Of a DNA stretch of 64,000 nucleotides, positions 60,836 through 64,000 are shown one piece after another; positions within the stretch are counted from its first letter, which is position 1, and each line of letters starts with the position of its first letter. The notes beneath the pieces are model-generated. The model did no database searches and was not told where the DNA came from. It saw only the letters and a program-made list of their open reading frames with translations. The DNA lies in the NCBI GenBank assembly GCA_040384665.1, contig JAZKIY010000002.1, forward strand, positions 1 to 64,000, in the 5' to 3' direction. Source of the DNA: PCRC01 sp040384665 (lineage in GTDB: Bacteria > Pseudomonadota > Gammaproteobacteria > Burkholderiales > Burkholderiaceae_C). A program made the translations under genes and the position numbers.

Positions 60836-62238
60836 GCCACAAATCTTTGCTGCAACACCTGCTGGCCTGGGCACTGGGCGCCCTGCTGGTGGTGTGGGGC
60901 AGTTTCATTGGTTTTGCCTACTACGCCGGCGTGCACGAGGCCGATGAGCTGACCGATGGCCACCTCGCCAGCGTGGCGTCGCTGCTGGTGGGCTTGCGTG
61001 GCAGCGAGATGGCGTTGGGGTCAGACCCCACGCTGCTGCCCAGTCGGCCGGATCTGCGCAGCCACGACTACCAGCAGTCGATGAGCATTTACGTCTGGGA
61101 CGCCACCGGCCGCCTGCTCACCCGCACCGGCAATGCGCCCTTGCCGGCGTTTGACAAGAGCGAAGGTTTTGCCACCTTGCAACTGGGCGAACCGGCAGCG
61201 GCCTGGCGCAGCTTTTCGCGGTGGGACAACCAGCCGGCGGTGGGCCGCAAGGTCATGACGCTGCTGAGTTTGCAAGAGCGTGACGACCTGGCCGAAGACA
61301 TTGCCGAAGAAGTGGTGGTGCCGGGCTTCTGGCTGCTGCCGGTGGTGGCACTGGCTTTGGGCCTGGCCATCCGCAAGGGCCTCAGGCCGCTGTACGACCT
61401 GTCGCGCGATGTGGACGCGCTCGACATCTACCGCGCCACGCCGCTGCGCAACCCGCACCCACACAAGGAGTTTCAGGTGGTGGTGCAGTCCATCAACACC
61501 TTGATGACGCGCCACCACAGCGCACTGGTGCGCGAACGCCAACTCGCCAGCGAGCTGGCACACGAGCTGCGCACGCCGCTGGCCTCGCTGGCGCTGCAAG
61601 CCCGCGCATTGCGCACGCCACCGGCGCTGCCTGCGGCGTCACCGCTGGACCCGGCCAGCCGCGACGCCGCGCTGGTGCAGATCGAACGCGACGCCCTGCG
61701 CGCCGGGCTGGTGCTGTCGCACCTGCTGGCGCTGGCCCGCGCCAGCCGCACCGAAATGGCCGAGACCGCACAGCCGCTCGACCTGGACACGCTGGCGCGG
61801 GAGGTGGTGGGCGGCTACGCGCAGGCCGCGCTCGACAGCCGACACGACTTGGCACTTGTCAGCCCCGGCGCGTTCCCGCTGCGTGGCCATGCGGTGCTGC
61901 TGGAACTGGCGCTGCGCAACCTGGTGGAAAACGCGCTCAGCCACACCCCCGCCGGCACCGCCATTGAGGTCCAGCTGGACCCGCAGGCGCGCTGGCTGCA
62001 GGTGGTGGACAACGGGGCGCTGGTCACGGCCGCACCGTCCACACCGGCGGCGGACGGCACCGCACTGGCACCGCGCACCGAATGGGGTTTGGGGCTGGGC
62101 CTGGGGCACCGGGTGGTGGAAAAAATTGCGGCCATCCACAACGCCCGTTTCAGCCACGAGGTGCTGGCCGTGCCACAGGCGGGCTGGGCCGCGTACCGGC
62201 TGGTGTTTGAGATGGAAGCCGCGCCTGCCGCGTCCTGA
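60832..62238 (+). CDS. Sensor histidine kinase, PmrB/QseC-like
   Basis: Protein of 468 aa with two TM helices (about 10-32 and 158-180) around a periplasmic part of about 125 residues, then HisKA with HELRTPLASLALQAR and HATPase with NLVENALSHTP and GLGLGHRVVEKIA. It overlaps the regulator gene. Its trigger (metal ions, low pH or cationic peptides) is inferred from the family. Confidence 0.9.
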   Translation: MSHKSLLQHLLAWALGALLVVWGSFIGFAYYAGVHEADELTDGHLASVASLLVGLRGSEMALGSDPTLLPSRPDLRSHDYQQSMSIYVWDATGRLLTRTGNAPLPAFDKSEGFATLQLGEPAAAWRSFSRWDNQPAVGRKVMTLLSLQERDDLAEDIAEEVVVPGFWLLPVVALALGLAIRKGLRPLYDLSRDVDALDIYRATPLRNPHPHKEFQVVVQSINTLMTRHHSALVRERQLASELAHELRTPLASLALQARALRTPPALPAASPLDPASRDAALVQIERDALRAGLVLSHLLALARASRTEMAETAQPLDLDTLAREVVGGYAQAALDSRHDLALVSPGAFPLRGHAVLLELALRNLVENALSHTPAGTAIEVQLDPQARWLQVVDNGALVTAAPSTPAADGTALAPRTEWGLGLGLGHRVVEKIAAIHNARFSHEVLAVPQAGWAAYRLVFEMEAAPAAS

Positions 62239-62244
62239 CCGCGC

Positions 62245-62964
62245 TCAGCAGCCCAGCACGTCGGCCAGCGCCAGCAGGTCGCGGCAGTGCAGGCTGTTGC
62301 CAGGCTGGGGCGACACGTCTTTGGGCTGGGTGGCACCAAACTCCAGTGGCCGTTCGATGTAGGCGGTCTGCAGGCCGCAGGCACGGGCGCCTGAGAGGTC
62401 GTCGTGGTGCGCGGCCACCAGCATCACGTCGGCGGGGGGCACATCGAACACCCTGGCCACGCCCAGGTAGGTGGCCGGGTCAGGCTTGTAAGCGCGGAAA
62501 ACTTCGGCCGAGAGCACACAGTCCCACGGCAGGCCGGCGCGCTTGGCCATGTGGGTCAGCAGGCCGATGTTGCCGTTGGAGAGCGAACAAATCGTGAAAC
62601 GTTGTTTGAGCCGGGTGAGGCCGGCCACACTGTCGGGCCAGGCACTGAGCCGGTGCCAGACGCGGTTGAGGTCGCGGCGTTCTGTTTCGCCCAGGTGGTT
62701 CAGACCGAAGTTGGGCAAGATGCTGTCGAGCACCATGCGGTGCAGGTCGTCGATCAAGGTCCAGCCGAGTTCACCCGACATCACACGGGCCATCGCGGGT
62801 TTGTAGCCGGCGCGCCAGGCGAGCGCGAAGGCGTTGCCGTCCACCGTTGGGAAGCGCTCGGCCATCTCGCGCACGATGCTGCCATGCCAGTCCACCACGG
62901 TGCCGAAAATGTCAAACGCCAGCACCTGGGTGCTGGCGTGGGAATGGTGGGTCGGAGTGGCCAT
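62245..62964 (-). CDS. Haloacid dehalogenase type II
   Basis: HAD-superfamily enzyme of 239 aa. Nucleophile Asp in LAFDIFGTVVDW, Ser/Asn in SLSNGN, Lys in AYKPDPATYLG and acidic pair in VAAHHDDLSGA. These match (S)-2-haloacid dehalogenases. The natural substrate may be another small acid. Convergent with the PmrB-like gene, 6 bases apart. Confidence 0.9.
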   Translation of the reverse strand: MATPTHHSHASTQVLAFDIFGTVVDWHGSIVREMAERFPTVDGNAFALAWRAGYKPAMARVMSGELGWTLIDDLHRMVLDSILPNFGLNHLGETERRDLNRVWHRLSAWPDSVAGLTRLKQRFTICSLSNGNIGLLTHMAKRAGLPWDCVLSAEVFRAYKPDPATYLGVARVFDVPPADVMLVAAHHDDLSGARACGLQTAYIERPLEFGATQPKDVSPQPGNSLHCRDLLALADVLGC

Positions 62965-63012
62965 GCCGACAGTCTAAGTCGGCGTGTGCCTTGTGTGGCG
63001 TCCTTGCCGCGT

Positions 63013-63513
63013 TTAACGCGCAGGCAACACCAGAATTGGGCCGTTGGTCTGCGCCTCGAAGGTCACTGCTGGCTCGCCGGCGGGGATCGCGACCGTTTCG
63101 GTTTCGCGCAGCACGCCACCCCCGGGGACGCTGCCGCTGGCGTTGCCGTAGCCCAGCACGCGGGCGACACAGGCGGTCTGGGCGTCGCCGCTCAGGGGCT
63201 TGCAGCGCTCCACCGCATTGGCCTGGAACTGGCTGCCGTTGTTGTCCAGCTTGCCAGCGCGTTTGTCGGCGGCGGCGTTGGCGCTTTCGCGCAAGCAGGT
63301 GGTTTTGTCTTGTTGGGTGGCGCCGGTCAGGCAGGCGCTGCGTTCGCTCTGGGCGTTGCCGGAAGCGTCAATGCCGGTGACCACGCCGGTCTGGCCGTCG
63401 GGCCCGGCAATCACCTGTGCGGTGGCGGCACCCACCGCCAGCAAGGCGGTCAGGCCAAAGGCCAGCAGGGCGTGGTGGCTGTGGTTCACGGAAGAAGTTG
63501 ATGGGGTGTTCAT
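63013..63513 (-). CDS. Secreted protein, unknown
   Basis: Protein of 166 aa from ATG at 63513 (MNTPSTSSVNHSHHALLAFGLTALLAVGAATAQ). Signal peptide, then a Cys-bearing helical region (SERSACLTGATQQDKTTCLRESANAAAD, AVERCKPLSGDAQTACVARVLG) with four regularly spaced Cys, then a beta-like tail. Such Cys-pair repeats recall short Burkholderiales exported proteins of unknown role. Confidence 0.75.
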   Translation of the reverse strand: MNTPSTSSVNHSHHALLAFGLTALLAVGAATAQVIAGPDGQTGVVTGIDASGNAQSERSACLTGATQQDKTTCLRESANAAADKRAGKLDNNGSQFQANAVERCKPLSGDAQTACVARVLGYGNASGSVPGGGVLRETETVAIPAGEPAVTFEAQTNGPILVLPAR

Positions 63514-63643
63514 GGTGTGCCTCGTCAATTTGAAATCTGATGAGGCAAGTCTAGGAACGCGTGCCCGCGCCAACAGCCGGAGAACGCCGCCTGCGCGGGC
63601 TGGCGGGCAGCGCATGCGGGTGTAGGACAGGGCCTTACAGCCC

Positions 63644-64000
63644 CTACATGGCCCAGATGCGGGGCTGGGTGGCGTCTTGTTGCCACAGGCCGCCACGCCA
63701 GGCGTTGCGCACCGCGCGCAGCAGCTGCAGCGCAGGCTCCACCACCGGCGCCAGCACCCGCACCACCACCACGCGGGGGTTGGGCGCGGTGGCCCCGGCG
63801 CCAATTTGCGGCGCGTGGTCCTGAATGGCCGCGCGGGCCAGGTCGAGTGCGGCGTCGCGCCGGGCGCGGGGCAGGGCGCTGCCACAGGCCAGGTACAGCA
63901 TGGCGCAGCAGCGTTGGCCGGCCAGGCCCAGCGGGCTGTCCATCAGGTGGTGGTCGGTGGCGCTCAGGAGTCCACGCTCCAGCCAGTGGCCGGGCAGTTC
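63644..64000 (-). CDS. ureD: Urease accessory protein UreD, C-terminal part
   Basis: The frame is open to the window edge. The last 118 codons contain DSPLGLAGQRCCAMLYLACGSALPRARRDAALDLARA, GATAPNPRVVVVRVLAPVVEPALQLLRAVRNAWR and end PRIWAM, the typical C-terminus of UreD/UreH, which stabilises the urease apoprotein for nickel loading. It is on the same strand as the urease operon but 25 kb away. Confidence 0.9.
   Translation of the reverse strand, partial: ELPGHWLERGLLSATDHHLMDSPLGLAGQRCCAMLYLACGSALPRARRDAALDLARAAIQDHAPQIGAGATAPNPRVVVVRVLAPVVEPALQLLRAVRNAWRGGLWQQDATQPRIWAM

Overview
The window is a chromosomal segment of a Gram-negative betaproteobacterium of the order Burkholderiales, most like the Comamonadaceae. 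The evidence is the Burkholderia-type porin, high GC, the urtABCDE and ureDABCEFG gene sets, Burkholderiales-style intergenic repeats, and housekeeping neighbours greB, spoT, rpoZ, gmk, yicC, rph, rdgB and hemW. The species cannot be named from the sequence alone.

Left part (1 to about 23.6 kb): a periplasmic alcohol-oxidation cluster. It starts at the 3' end of a tRNA-Arg(ACG) and ends at a second, 5'-truncated tRNA-Arg-like 3' half just before greB, so it looks like an old island placed at a tRNA gene. No integrase is left. It encodes a PQQ-dependent alcohol dehydrogenase whose active site carries the extra Asp of lanthanide-dependent enzymes (WDFDG), cytochrome c550 PedF, a second small cytochrome c, an XoxJ/MxaJ-like binding protein, a SoxYZ-like carrier, two metallo-beta-lactamase-fold proteins, an NAD-dependent aldehyde dehydrogenase (ExaC type) with a DUF779 partner, a PqqU-type TonB receptor (PQQ uptake), a second TonB receptor, a porin, a MoxY-like histidine kinase, a LuxR-type response regulator and an AcoR-like sigma-54 activator. 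Candidate sigma-54 promoters (GG-N10-GC) precede pedF, the dehydrogenase, a four-gene membrane module and, more weakly, exaC. The four-gene module (10.6-13.2 kb) encodes a TolQ/ExbB/MotA-like channel protein, a partner with the TolR/ExbD-type membrane Asp but an unusual periplasmic domain, a membrane protein and a lipoprotein. It is the best candidate here for an undescribed system.

Middle part (23.6-39 kb): core genes. greB and spoT converge; rpoZ, gmk and yicC run leftward. A Ser/Thr kinase and PP2C phosphatase pair is followed by rph, rdgB and hemW. tRNA-Ser(UGA) precedes a leftward urease operon (ureA, a 55-aa membrane protein, ureB, ureC, ureE, ureF, ureG, nikR).

Right part (39-64 kb): an NCS1 permease fused to a hybrid histidine kinase with its LuxR-type regulator; a DUF3597 protein; a TetR/enoyl-CoA hydratase pair; yebC; a TetR-controlled SDR/MATE pair; dctA; a DUF502 protein; the urea ABC transporter urtABCDE; a polymyxin-resistance-like locus (eptA, PAP2 phosphatase, PmrAB-like system) with a perfect PmrA box; a haloacid dehalogenase; a secreted hypothetical protein; and the 3' end of ureD, cut by the window edge. 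The urease and urea-transport genes serve urea nitrogen use, but ureD lies 25 kb from ureA.
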